NCBI RefSeq assembly: GCF_010093815.1
Contig: NW_022985571.1
Location: 317,164 to 381,163, forward strand
Direction: 5' to 3'
DNA length: 64,000 bases
Source of the DNA: Pseudovirgaria hyperparasitica
Taxonomy: Eukaryota; Ascomycota; Dothideomycetes; Acrospermales; Acrospermaceae
Shown: one piece after another, positions 45,900-58,417 of the stretch
Numbering within the stretch: the stretch's first letter is position 1
Layout: each line of letters starts with the position of its first letter
The notes under the pieces: model-generated
What the model was told of the DNA's origin: nothing
Seen by the model: the letters and a program-made list of their open reading frames with translations, nothing else
Databases searched by the model: none
Position numbers and translations under genes: made by a program

Positions 45900-47200
45900 G
45901 TCTTATAGTATAAGATAGTCTTAATGTATAAGACTCTAATCTAATACGGTAACTCTCTAACGCCTTTCTTAGCTTCTAGAATAAAATATAGACCGTCTAT
46001 AAGTCTATTATAGCTATCTAAGTAGTAAGCGAGTCTTATATATCTAATATTAAGTAGAGTATCTATATAGCGCTATAGTATATTAATACCCGCCTTCTTA
46101 TAGTTAAATTATATAGTCGTACTCCCGCTACGTTAATCTATAGAGACTTATCTCTACCTTAGTCTAACCCCTCCTTAGTAGTACCTTAATATCTATATAG
46201 ATCTAAGCTAGCTCTATCTATACGTACCTCTACTTTACTACTATCTACTCTATATATTATACTTAACTAGTCTATAAAGAGAAAGTACCTTCCCCTTAGT
46301 AACCTATATAATAGATCTAAGACTCTCTTCTATATATAGTCTATTATAATATAGTATAAGATTACTTAGAATACTAATTTTATTAGTATCTATAGAGACT
46401 AGATAGCTCTTATCTAGACTAATCTTACTTCTAAGATATAGAGGGGGGTTAGTATAGTATATTCTACTAGAGAGCTAAATAGCGACTAGAATCTATACAT
46501 ATTTCTAGACTACCTTAAGTTCTAGTTTAGAGATATATATACTAAAGAGCGGGCCCTTTAGTAGTTAAATATAATTATATAGAAGACGAAGGAGCCGTTT
46601 ACTAAGTACTTTATCTAGTTCTATACCGCCCTCTAGAAGGCTAGAGAGATATACTAGGCTAATAACTAGAAGCTTATATAGCTCTAGAACGGTCTAAACT
46701 AGAAGACTTAGACGGTAGCCTTAAACTAGGGCCTCCTAGACTAATATAAGACCGCTATAGACCCCCTTAGAGATATTAGTATAGATATAGAGTTATTCTA
46801 GCTCTATATAGAGTAAGGCTTAGTACTCTAAAGTAAGTCTAGTAAGAATAAGAATAGTAATATAATAATATCCGCGGTTACTATTAAGGCTATTAAGATA
46901 AAGGATAAGAAGTAAGCTACCTTACTAGTAGTAAAGCGTAAGAATAGAGTTAAGAAGAAAAGTCTTCTTTATAGATTCTAAAGGATTTATTCTAGAAGTA
47001 CTATATAATAGATGTATATATCTAGTATAGCTAGGCTAGCTATTAATAGTGGGGCTATCTAACCACTATTAATATATAAGTGCTTAAGTTTACGGCTCTA
47101 GCTCTAAATAATACTAATTCTAACTCTAAGGTAGAGAGGGCTTAGTTCTCTACTAGAGTCTAGATTAGAGAATATTATAATATTTAGTAGAGAATAAAAC
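45900..47200 (+). pseudogene. Gypsy-C gag-like region (RIP-degraded)
   Basis: Located upstream of the Gypsy-C protease/RT on the same strand. It has a helical, Gln/Leu-rich part (46540-46850) and a basic Lys-rich segment (46880-46970) ahead of a short Tyr/Cys-like cluster that may be the remnant of a zinc knuckle. No motif is clear enough to prove gag; the call rests mainly on position. Confidence 0.5.
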
Positions 47201-47229
47201 TATAGGCGACTAGAATAATAGCTCTAACC

Positions 47230-50200
47230 TAGAGAATAGTACGTCTACTCGTACTATAGATAGGCCCCTACCCGTTATATTACTATTTCTCTAGAATAGA
47301 AAGTATATAGATACCTTAGTAGATATAGAGTATAAGTATTTTATAGTAGTTAGTCTATCTCTTATAGTAGATATAGCTAAGTTATATATCTTAGTTCTAT
47401 ATTATTAAGTAGCTCTTACTACTAATAGAGTATTAGAACTAGAGATTATAGAAGTTATTACTATATAGTATAATATTATAGGGTAGAGATAATATCTCTC
47501 CGTCTATATAGTACCTAGACTAGACTAGAATCTTATCCTTAGAAGTCTATAGCTCTACTAGGCTAGTACTATTATTAATATATAGATAGATAAGATTACA
47601 CTTTACTATATCTATAGTCTTATAGTCTAGAATATAAATATCTATATATATCTAATAAGTATTTAGATACTTACTAAGAAGAACTATATTATAGAGAATC
47701 TAGAGTTAGCTTATTAACGTAGATAGATAGTTACTACTAGTATCTATAATATTACCTACCTTCTATAGCTTATACTTCTCTAGCTATCTTTAATAACTAA
47801 CTAGAATATAATTAAGCTTATAGAGGATAGACACCTACTTCTATTAAAACTATATATCTACTATAATCTCTTTAATAAGGCGAAGATATTAGTATTATCT
47901 CTCTACTAGAGAAGTACTAACTACTATATCTATCTTAAGTCTATACTAGCTAGAACCTCTATAAACCTCCCTTAGGGACCTCTCTATACTATATCTTAGA
48001 AGTAGCTTATAGAGCTACGCTACTAACTTACGGACCTTATAGATAAGGGTTAGATATATACTAGCTACTCTATAGCTAGAGCGCTAGTACTTCTTATCTC
48101 TAAGCTAGAAGAAAAGTAGTAGCTATATATTAACTATAGAGTCCTTAATAGTATTATAGAGTAGAATTAGTATCTACCCCCTCTAATATATAAAACCCTA
48201 TATACTATTAGTAATATATTATAGTTTAGTAAGATTAATATCTAGACGGCGTTCTATAAACTATAGGTAGCCGCTAGAGATAAATATAAGATAGCTTTTT
48301 ATATCTAGTTCGGCCTCTTTAAATAGACTATACTTCTATTTAGTCTCTCTAGTACCCTAGTCTCTTTCTAATACTATATTAATAGAGTACTAAGCGGGGT
48401 TCTAGAAGTTATCTATATAGTATATCTTAATAATATTCTTATCTATACCCTAGGTATACTAGAGAACTACTAGACTACTATAAAGACTATTCTATCTCTT
48501 CTTACTAAAGCGGACCTTTACTATAACCTTACTAAATATTATTTTACTACTAAGGAAGTCTAGTATCTATGGTATATTATTACTACTAGTAAATTAATCC
48601 GCTCTAACCCGGAGAAAATTACTATAATTTAAGACTAGAAGCCTCTAACTATAGTCCGGGGTATCTAGTAATTTATTAGATTTATAAACTTCTACTATAA
48701 CTTTCTCTCTAACTTCTCTATAGTAGCGGCTCTACTATATACCCTTACTAAGGCCGGAATAACCTTCTACTAGAGTCTATCTAAGGACTACGCGTTTATT
48801 AAGCTAAAGAATACTTTTATTATAGAGCTAATTCTCTAGTTCTAGAATAAGATATATAATATAATAATTAAGATAGATTACTCTAACTATATAACGGGTA
48901 GATATCTATTCTAGAGGGTTCGGGGTATTTAGTATCTAATAGTATACAACTCCGCGGCCCTTACGGCTATCTAGTAGAACTATATAATCTATAATAAGAA
49001 GCTTCTTACTATAGTTTAGTATCTTTAGATATAGAAACCTAAGCTTTAGAGTATCTACTATCTCTTTATAATCTATATAGACTATAAGAACCTTAAGTAC
49101 TTTACTAAATCTTATCTTCTTATTCTATAGTAGTAATAATAGTCTAACTAGCTTATACTCTTTAACTATAATCTAGTATACTAGCTAGGATTCTAGACGG
49201 CTCGCCTAGATGCCCTTAGCTATTATAACTAGAACTTATCTAAGAAGTCCCTTCTATAGAGGTAGCTTATAACTCTATAAGCTATTTAAATAGTACTAGC
49301 AAGTACCCGTACTAGAGAGAACTATCTTCTCTAGGGATAAAGTATCTTTACTAATCTCTATCTCTAGAAGCTCTAGAACTAGGCCGTTTAGTCTATCCTA
49401 GTATATTAGATCTACTATATAGCTATAGTAGATAGAGTCTATCTCTTTCTACTAGAGATACTTATAGCTAAGTAGATTACGGACTACGCTATATTAGTAT
49501 ATAGAATACTTATATAGTATAGAGTTATCTAGATATCTAAATAGAAAACCCTTATAATAACTCTTATCTAGAAGTTCTATACCTTCCCCCTTACGGGCTA
49601 CTCTAGTAAGAATAAGATATATATAGCTATCTAGCGGGAGTACTACTAGAAGTAGATATAGACTAATATCTAGTAATTTATATAGAACTATAACTACTAT
49701 AGAGCTTATATAAATTAGTATAAGGCCTCTAGGCTTCTCTAGCCGCTTCTAATACTAGACTAGTTCTAGTTCTAGATTTCTATAGACTTTATAACTAACC
49801 TTCTCTAATTAGATCTATTATAGCCCTAGTATCTACTTATTATTATAGATTAGCTCTCTAAATTTATTTAGCTAGAGATAATTACCTCTATAGTAGCTAA
49901 AGACTATATAACGCGATTCTATAATATATAGTAGTACTTCTAGAGATTTCTCTAGTCTATTATTACTAACTAGAGCTTAGACTAGCTAGGGTAGTTCTAG
50001 ATAACCCTTTACTCTATAATAGACGTATACTAGAATCTCTCTATAGTATATTATCTATATATAGATAGTAGTACTAAGTAAGTAAACTAGAAAGTCTAGA
50101 TAGTACTTTATATTATAGTAACCTTTAAGTAAACTAACTAGCTAGAGTATATTCTAGTATACTAGCTTACTCTAAATAACTATATCTTATTAGTAACTAG

Positions 50201-50798
50201 TATAGTACTAAATCTACTTCTAAATAGATACTATATTAAACTATTATCTTAATAGCTACTCTCTAATATCTCTATAACCTTAGTAAAAGATTAGACTATA
50301 AATTTTCTTAAATACCTCTATAATAGTACTACCCTAGTATAGATAGCTATCGCCTAGACTAAGTAACATTCTTAGAACTTAGCTAACTAGTTATACCGCC
50401 TAGCTAAACGCTTTAAGCGTAGTAATATAGTATAGTTCTTACTCTAAAACGTAAAGATAAATTATCTAAGCTAGAAACTTAACTAGCTATAGACTAAATA
50501 TAAGGTTATAGTCTAATCTACTCCTCTAATAGTAACTCTTAATCTTTCTAGAGACCTTTATAAGATAGTCTATATTAGTCTAGTTAAGTGTACTATAGAG
50601 AACCCCCTTTCTAGCTAGAAGTAGCTAGATACTTATCTAGGCCTAGTACTTAAGCTTAACAAAGCTAATAAAAATATTACTAAATATAAGGTTAAGAATA
50701 TTCTTTAAGCTAAAAATATATATAGATAAAATAAGAGATAAGTACTTATAAAATAGAAGGGCTAGCTATAGCTAATATAGATACTATAAGAATAGAGT
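47230..50798 (+). pseudogene. Gypsy-C pol (protease, RT, RNase H, integrase, chromodomain start), RIP-degraded
   Basis: RT starts near 47960. YINYRVLNSII near 48130 matches the YR-LN box, followed by QYPLPLI. The catalytic VYLNNILIY is at 48420-48446 (YLDDILIY with both Asp changed to Asn). RNase H is at about 48875-49180 (IDYSNY, NKKLLTIV, YKNLKYFTK). Integrase core has ISIDFITNL near 49780 and the S-LDQLGQF block near 49970. A chromodomain-like stretch (KYKVKNIL, then VLIK-KG) lies at about 50682-50798 and is broken off by the D' LTR. Chromodomains at this place direct chromovirus insertion to heterochromatin. Confidence 0.82.
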
Positions 50799-51012
50799 TA
50801 TTAGATAGTAGTATAGTTAGATAGAATAATAGAGTATATTCTATTATAGAATAAATTACTACTAAACCCTTTTAGTAGAAATCTAAGAGTATATATATAA
50901 AGGGATACTAATCTATCTAGTATATAACTATTTACTACCCTTTATACTACCTTCTAACTATATTAGCTAAGGTATATATAGATTAGATTATATCTAAAGC
51001 TAAGTTCTAATA
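50799..51012 (-). repeat. D' 3' LTR, 214 bp
   Basis: Reverse complement of the LTR at 60051-60264 with the same length of 214 bp. The ends are TATTAG and CTAATA (native TGTTAG and CTAACA). The 60051 copy keeps far more CA/TG than this one. Confidence 0.92.
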
Positions 51013-51029
51013 ATTATTCTCTCTCTTTA
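51013..51029 (-). other. D' polypurine tract
   Basis: On the minus strand this reads TAAAGAGAGAGAATAAT up to the LTR, identifying that LTR as the 3' one. Confidence 0.7.
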
Positions 51030-53329
51030 GAGAGCTACTCTTAGTAATCTAGATTATTATCTATCTCTATATTTCTATTCTAAGTCTTATAAGACCTTAG
51101 TTATTCTCTATACTTTATCTTAGATATATATAGATACTAGCTAATCTAAAAATTATATAAGTATTTTTTTAATAAACTAGATTTTATCTATTCTAAATTC
51201 TTATATAGATAGAATTATCTAATTAGGCCTAGCGTATTACGTAATATAATTAGATAAGTCTAGGTACTATCTATATTAAAATCTTTTCTTAGAAATATTC
51301 CTTTCCTTAAAAAACTTTATAACTTATTATAGAGTTTTTTAGATTATTAGATATATTATCTAATTCTTATAGATATAGATTTATATAGATTTACTATAAT
51401 TTACTATAATTTATATAGCTTACTAACTTTTATAGTATACTTAGCTAATAATAATAATAATCTATAAGAATCTATATCAATTAGTAGTAATTATAATATA
51501 GTTTTCTAAAATCTTAATACTTAGAAGTAATTAGTATAGAAATAGATACCTTTAAATAATTCTTATCTTATATATATTACTAATATATTAAAAGCTATTA
51601 ATCTATTCTAACCTAGGCTAGACTCTAATAATCTAGCTATATATTATTATAGTTATTACTTTCTATTATATACTACTTATAGTAGTACTAATTCTATAAC
51701 TTATAGTACTTATATAACTAAGAAGTATTATTATTTATAGATATTTAAATAAGTTTAAAAAACTTTATATAGATTTACCTATATTAGTATAGATTACTAC
51801 TAGACCTCTAGTAACCTCTACTAATAAGAAGTATAGTACTACTAATTATAATACCTTAGAGAAAGCTTTCTATAAATTATATATCTATAGTAAAAAGTAT
51901 ACCTAGAAGTATAACTCTAATATAATCTATAAAGATTTATTAGAATCTACTATAGCTATTATTACTATAATTACTAGATAATATTATTTTTCTTAAATTA
52001 TTATAGATTCTTACTAATATATATTAATCTCTATAATAGTACTAAGATCTCTACTACTTTAGACTTTTTATATATACTAGTAATATTAAGATTTCTAGAA
52101 AAGATTCTAGTAAAAAGACTAAGATTCCTTTCTTATATATATCTAAGAATTATAAATTTAAAGAAGATAGCTCTAATCTAGAAGTTTCTATACTAAAGAT
52201 ATATAGTTCTATACTAATTATTAAATCTTTTTACTAATTTATATAATTCTTAGTATATCTATACTAGTCTATCTCTCTCTATTCTAGTTTCTACTACTCT
52301 ATAGATTTCTATAGAGAAATTTATAGCTATAAAACACACTATATAGAGTTTATAGCATTAGAATAAAAGACTAGAGACCTATATTATAAAGCTCTATACT
52401 ATACTAACTAAAAATTAGTAGAAGAAATTAGATATAATTATTATATTAATTAGTTCTTCTACTTCTACTCTAACTTAATTAGTTTAGATCTATACTAATT
52501 AGTACTAATATATTTCTTTTATCTAGTATTTTTAGTTTTTAGTTTTAATTTTAAAGTAATATTATTTTTTCTAGATAGATTAGTATAAGTTTATATAGAT
52601 CTATATAGATCTCTATATTTTCTTCTAGTTTTCTTAATTTTATCTTTCTTTAATAATAACTTCTTTAATCTCTTTAGTAATCTATACTAATCTATACTAA
52701 TTAGTACTAATTTTTAATATCTCTTTCTCTTAATAAATTATTTTTCTAAGTCTCTTTTTTAGTTAAATTTTTAAAGTTCTAAGTTTAAACTTTCTAAGGG
52801 GATTCTAAGTTCGAACTTTCTAATAGAGTTCTAAGTTTAAACTTTCTAAGAGAGTTCTAAGTTTAAACTTTCTAAGAAAGTTTTATTAATTCCTTAGAAT
52901 ACTTTAAAGGTCTATATTTCTTTTACCTTCTTTCTTTTAGGCGGCTATCCTTAGTACCGAACTATACTAAAAAATATTAAATTACTATACTTTAGTATAA
53001 TTCTCTATAATTCTATAGTCTTCTTTACTAATTACTACTTATATACTAATATTACTACTTTACTAATATTTACTATAGGTTTCTAAGTATCTTTATTAGA
53101 ATTATATTCTTTCTAATAAATTTTATATAGCTATATACTATCTTTAGTATAATATTAGCTAAGTATCTACTTAACTTTATAGATATCCGTATCTTCTTAT
53201 ATAATTATTTTATATAGTATCTATTTAGAATAATCTAGTAATAATAAGATATAGAATAGCTTAAGAAGCGTAATATAGAATATATTATATATCTTTAATA
53301 TAGAAGGGAGTTTTAACTTATACATCTAG
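51030..53329. other. D' 3' region: long AT-rich stretch downstream of integrase, with a possible antisense frame
   Basis: About 2.3 kb between the LTR and the LINE D insertion. The end next to LINE D should hold the integrase C-terminus. The rest has no retroelement domain I can name. On the plus strand (antisense to D' pol), one phase at about 52100-52560 is relatively open and reads as a Tyr/Leu-rich, possibly Cys-rich protein. TA-rich RIP sequence can give such frames by chance, so I leave it uncalled. A 26-bp tandem repeat lies at 52777-52880. Confidence 0.45.
52777..52880. repeat. Tandem repeat, four units of 26 bp with a palindromic core
   Basis: Each unit contains TTCTAAG, then TTTAAAC or TTCGAAC, then TTTCTAA. 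The core AAGTTTAAACTT is a perfect 12-bp palindrome; in unit 2 it is AAGTTCGAACTT, also palindromic. Both arms having changed together suggests either symmetrical RIP (CG to TA on both strands) or conservation. Confidence 0.92.
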
Positions 53330-53337
53330 TTATTAAT

Positions 53338-53341
<4 letters not shown>
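53330..53341. repeat. Target-site duplication of LINE D, left copy
   Basis: TTATTAATTATA, repeated at 58696-58707. It overlaps the start of the TAA-repeat tail, so the boundary has a few bases of uncertainty. Confidence 0.75.

Positions 53342-53393
<52 letters not shown>
53338..53393 (-). repeat. LINE D tail: about 18 TAA/ATT repeats
   Basis: Three times longer than the tails of LINE A, B and C (about six to seven units). Confidence 0.93.
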
Positions 53394-53395
<2 letters not shown>

Positions 53396-53615
53396 TTATA
53401 TAACTAGATAGAGTAGTATTCTATAGACCTATATCTTCTCTAGTCTAAGCTACTATGTAAGAAGAAACCCCATAGGGAAAAACTTTCTTATATCTATAAC
53501 TATATCTTATTAAACCTCTATTTTATCTTAAGTATATAGCTATAGAGTACGCCTATTAGTCTATAGTCTATATTACTATTATTTTACCCTTAGATAGTAC
53601 GTATAGATATAGAGG

Positions 53616-53646
53616 TTATTAGTTAAGGGTTACTCTTAACTAATAA
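53616..53646. repeat. Six-frame-stop palindrome, copy 13, end of LINE D ORF2
   Basis: 31 bp with altered centre and one arm mismatch (GGGTTACTCTTAAC). Confidence 0.9.
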
Positions 53647-53649
53647 TTA

Positions 53650-56600
53650 GGGTTCTCCTAGGGTTCTTCCGGTATATACTAGGGTCTATCTAGTATATAT
53701 CTAGTCTCGTCTAGTATATATATCTAGATCTATTAGTATTAAGGGAGAGAGAGATATATAAGTATCTACTAGGTAATCTTCTTAGGGTACTTATTAAGCT
53801 AGCGTATAATATTAGAAGTCCTTATTATATAGATAAGTAATTATCTCTATATATAGAGGTCTAGATATATTACGAGATAGTACTATATTATATCTCTCTA
53901 GCTATATACTTTATACTATAGAGATATATCTAGGATACCCCTCTAATATAGATAGTATAGAAGTTCTATAGCTTCTATTTAGGCTTAGAGGAGGATAGAT
54001 ACTTAGGCTTTTATAAGCCCTTTATATATCTATTTACTTAGTTCCTTCTGTAGTTCTTAAATCTATTCTAGATATCTATTCTATTAGAATACCTAATAGA
54101 TCTAGAGGACTTCCTTCTATTTATTCTAGGTCTATAACTATATAGCCCGTACGAGCTTCTAAGGGTTCTACTAGTCTAGAGAGACGTCTAGATTATTCTC
54201 TATCTTCTATATAATCTAATTTAAGTCTATCTCTATTAGATATCTATATTATATCTAGATTTAGTCTATATATTATAGTACTTAATAGTAGATACTAACT
54301 TATATACGTAGTATAGTAAAAGTATATTCTATATATTCCTTCTATTTCTATACTTATTATTTAGTAAAGTATATTACCCTCTATATCTAGTAAAAGTCTT
54401 ATATACTTATTATATTTATCTCGCGTTATAGTAGTACTATATTAGTAGCTTTATATATACTAGATATAAGGCGGAGTATATAGTTCTATATAGATTTAAG
54501 TTTTATTTATCTAGTCTATATAAGGGCTATATACTAGTACTTATATCTATATATAAAGGCGGGTCGTACTATAGATATATATAGCTAGCGCGCCTTATTC
54601 TAGGTGGTTCCCTATATAGAGGCCGTAATCTAGTATATAGTAGCTTCTATCTTAAGGGCCCTAGCTATAGTATATATAATCTATAGACTCTATTTAAGTT
54701 TATTATTAATTATAATACTAAGTATATATATACTCTATATTAGTAGTTTAGTAAAAGCTTCTATTCTAGAACATCGCTCTCCTTTCTTAGTAGTCTATCT
54801 TCTATAGTAGTTAATAAAGTAAATAAGTTAGTATTTCTTAGGGGTAAACTTTACTCTATAGCGCTTTATCTACTAGATATATCTCTTATAGTCTTATTTA
54901 AGGTATTTATATATTAAACTAGTATTATTATTAATAGCTAGAAGGTATATATTATTAGCGTATTCTACTATCTCTATATATTATATTCTCTATAGAAGGT
55001 CTATAGTAAAGAAGAGGAAGAGAATTAGAGAGATAGTACTTCCTTATAGAATACTATATATTATCTTCTTATATTTACTTTAATATCTAGAGATATATAT
55101 CTAGGTAATTCTTTTAGTAAGAAAGGACTATATAAACTTTATAATCTATTCGGGTATACGTCTCTTCTATAGGTTATAGATAAGTCTTATATAGTTTATC
55201 TTATTAAATATACTAGCTATATTAAGGGAGAGTAATATTACTATACGTCTCTACTTCTATATAGTCTAAATAACTTTAAGAATATATTAGATAGTAGTAA
55301 TTAGAGAGCTTCTAGTCTTCGCCTTCTAGTTTACTAGAAGAAGATTATATTCTTATACTATAGTACTTATCTTCTTTATAATTATAGCCTTAAGTATCTT
55401 ACTAAGATAAAAGAGAAGGGTAATTAGTCTCTATCCTTTTAGAGAGTTAGAGTTCTTCTCTAGCTTTAGAAGTATAATAGTATAGATAGTCTAGAAGCTT
55501 TAGGGGTAGTATCTATTCTTAGTATATATCTAGAAGATAAGACTAATAAGTAGTAGAGTTATCTATATAGTATATTTAAGGTATCTATTTAGTATTCTAT
55601 CTAGTCTAGATACTTTATTATTTAGAAGTACTTTAATAGTATTAAGTATATTCTCTTCTATAATCTCTATAGAGATATTAACTATATCTAGATATATAGT
55701 ATCGTTAATATCTAATAGGTCTACTAGCTCTAGAGAGGGAAATATAACCTTTTAGAGGATCTCTATCTTCTTAGAACTTATAGTATATATTCTTCCCTAG
55801 TATATTAGAGAAGATATTAGGAGTAGTAGCGTTAGTATATCCACGCTCTTAGCCTACTTTACTATATACTATAGCTCTATAGCCTATTATATATACTTAT
55901 TAGTAATTATATACTAGTATTTATATTATTTATTATAGAGAGCTCTATTATAAGATTAGATTATCTCTTTCTATTTCTTCTATACCTTAGCTATCTAGAT
56001 ATAGTATACACGTATATATAGTCTCTAGGCTTTCTATCTACTTTTATATATTTAAGGTATACCTCTTATATCTAGAGACTTATATATTTAGTATAGTATA
56101 TATTTATCTCTTAAGTCTTAGAAGGCTTAAAGAAGAACTTATATAGCTCTATCTATAGCCGGGCTATTAGATATATTAACTATAGAGAGATATAGAATTA
56201 CTAATTCTAGGTCCTCCCTATACTTCTTCTAGTTAGTATCTTTCTATAGCTATCTCCCCCTTTATTTATTAGATATAGATATATCTATTATAGTCTCTAT
56301 ATACTTATGGTTAGAGTCTATCTATATCTTACTAGGGCGGTAGTATTCTACTCTATAGCTTATATATTCTATAGCGAGAGTAAGGTCGAGTATAGATCCC
56401 TTCTTATTCTATTTATACTTTCTCTATATAATCTATCTAACTAGTATAAGAAGATATAGAAGGTCTTAGTATCTTATATATAGTTCACTCGCCCTAAGCT
56501 CTTCTCTAATAACTATTAGGCCTCTCTACTATCTATAGTAGAGGTTAAAGTCGCCTAGAAGGATATATTATTCTAGTACTATAATACTCTCTAGTATAGT

Positions 56601-57040
56601 ATCTAGTATAAGTAATTCTCTCTAGTTATAGATATTATAGATATAGAGAGGCCCTATATTTATCTAGAGATATAGTATTATCTAGAGGTTATCTCGGTCT
56701 ATATAGAACTATTCTAAGAGCGGGATTAATTTACATATATAGAATAGAACTCTTCTATCTAGGTCTAGGAGGTAGATAGTATAGTATTCTAGGTGTGTCG
56801 TTAGTTTATTAGTTTAGTAGTATTTATATAGCTTCTAGATAGCTATTATCGCGGTATCTATCTCTTCTAGAAGTATAGTCTAGTTTTCTTATTTATATTA
56901 TACGTTTACCTATATAATAATAAGTATATCTTAGCTTCTTATTAGATACTAGGGAATACTTAAGTCTATATACTAGTAGTATTAAGGCGTAACTATCTCT
57001 ATATAGTAGCTACCTTAAGGATACCCTAGGGTCGCCTAAT
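53650..57040 (-). pseudogene. LINE D ORF2 (endonuclease-RT), heavily RIP-degraded
   Basis: Minus-strand GDFNL at 56555-56541 (preceded by ILL). RT box at 54962-54951 reads YANN, both catalytic Asp changed to Asn by G-to-A. The distance between them is again 1,593 bp. Many more TAG/TAA stops than in LINE A-C. The ORF2 start is estimated by alignment with LINE B. Confidence 0.8.
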
Positions 57041-57044
57041 CTTC

Positions 57045-58414
57045 CTCTATATAGTATACTATTATATATTAGTTCTACTCTCTTATAGATTAGTAGATAT
57101 AGTTATAGATAAGGTTAGAGTAGATAGTAGAGGCCTTATAGCCTAGTATATCTACCTTACTTCTCTCGCCTTTATAGCGTTAATATACTTAGTAACTTAT
57201 TTATATTTTATATATATTACTAACTAGAATAGGTATTTTCTATTATAGTTAGAGTACTTAGTAGTTTCTCTATCTTATATACTATTACTCTAGGTCCTAT
57301 AGGGGTATTTCTAGGTACTATAGCTTTAATAATACTAGCTATATATAGCCTTTTAAGAGTACCTCTACCTAGTATATCTATACCCTTAATAGTTAAAGTA
57401 TTAGATTATTATCTATACTTAGTTCTATAGTTCTACTATAAGTAGTTCCCCTTTAGCTAAGAAGCCTTTCTATATAATCTTATAGATAAGAGCGGGGTCC
57501 CTAAGCTCTACTATTATAGTAGAGTATTTTTTTAATTTTATCTTAATTCTCTATATATTTTTCTACTATATCTTTATAATCTTAATTCTAGGGTATTTTT
57601 AGTTATTAGATCTCTCTATTTACTTAATATTATTATCTCTAATAACTTAGCCCTAGATAGAGATAGTATATATCTATATTAGGTATATATTTATATAGAT
57701 AGACGCGCTAGAGAAGATATTATTTATTATGTTTAGGTTATAGAAGATAGTCTACTAGACTATATTAGTAGTAGTTATTAGTACTATACCTTCTAGAGTA
57801 AGTTCAGCTATAACTATATTTAACTATATTTCTTTCTATTTATTAATTTTATTAATAATATTCTTTAGGGACGTCTACTAGACTTATATAAGTACTTTCT
57901 TATTCTAGATAGTAACTTATATACTATACGCTCCTCCCTTAGATATCCTTAGTATCTAGACTATCTTAATTATACTATCTATTAGTATAGTAATCTGTAT
58001 CTATATACTAGAGCGTTTCTTCTAGATAAGGCCCTCCTAGATTCTTAGTAGACTAGCTTTAATTTAGTCTAGTCTAGACTCTAGACTTACTTCTAGCGTC
58101 TATTTTACTTCTATAGTAAGCTCCTTAATATTCTAGACTAGACTCTAGAAGATATTAAGAAGAGTAGTCTCTTCTTTCTTAACCTCTCTCTCTATATATA
58201 CTATCTAGTATTTAATCTTATCTATAAGGGTATCTCTAATTGGAGTCCTCTCTATCTTAGTTATCTATAGTATTTTATACTCTTAGTTATTTTCTATTTT
58301 TTAGATATTAGATTAGTTATTCTAGAATATACTACTATATAGCCGTTTCTACTATACTAATAGTAGAGGTATATCTAGTAGAAGCTAGGGTATATTAGTA
58401 CCTAAGGCCGCTAT
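57045..58414 (-). pseudogene. LINE D ORF1, heavily RIP-degraded
   Basis: Begins three bases after the palindrome at ATA GCG GCC, the RIP form of the ATG GCG GCC start seen in LINE A and B. The zinc-knuckle cluster is expected near 57400 but is too mutated to read with confidence. Extent is set by comparison with LINE B. Confidence 0.7.
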
Positions 58415-58417
58415 AGT

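Larger units (their letters stand above)
45667..50798 (+). mobile_element. Gypsy-C chromovirus-type LTR retrotransposon, partial
   Basis: Plus-strand Ty3/Gypsy internal region with gag-like, protease, RT, RNase H, integrase and a chromodomain-like end, cut at 50798 by the D' LTR. I could not find its LTRs: the 5' end is near Gypsy-A and the 3' end would lie beyond D' outside the window. It is as strongly RIP-mutated as Gypsy-A, so it is old. Confidence 0.78.

Noticed and set aside
51690-52560. A plus-strand gene in the 3' region of D'
   Set aside because: The phase looks fairly open but still has many TAA/TAG. In TA-rich sequence without TG this is near chance, and no motif supports it. Kept only as a low-interest note.
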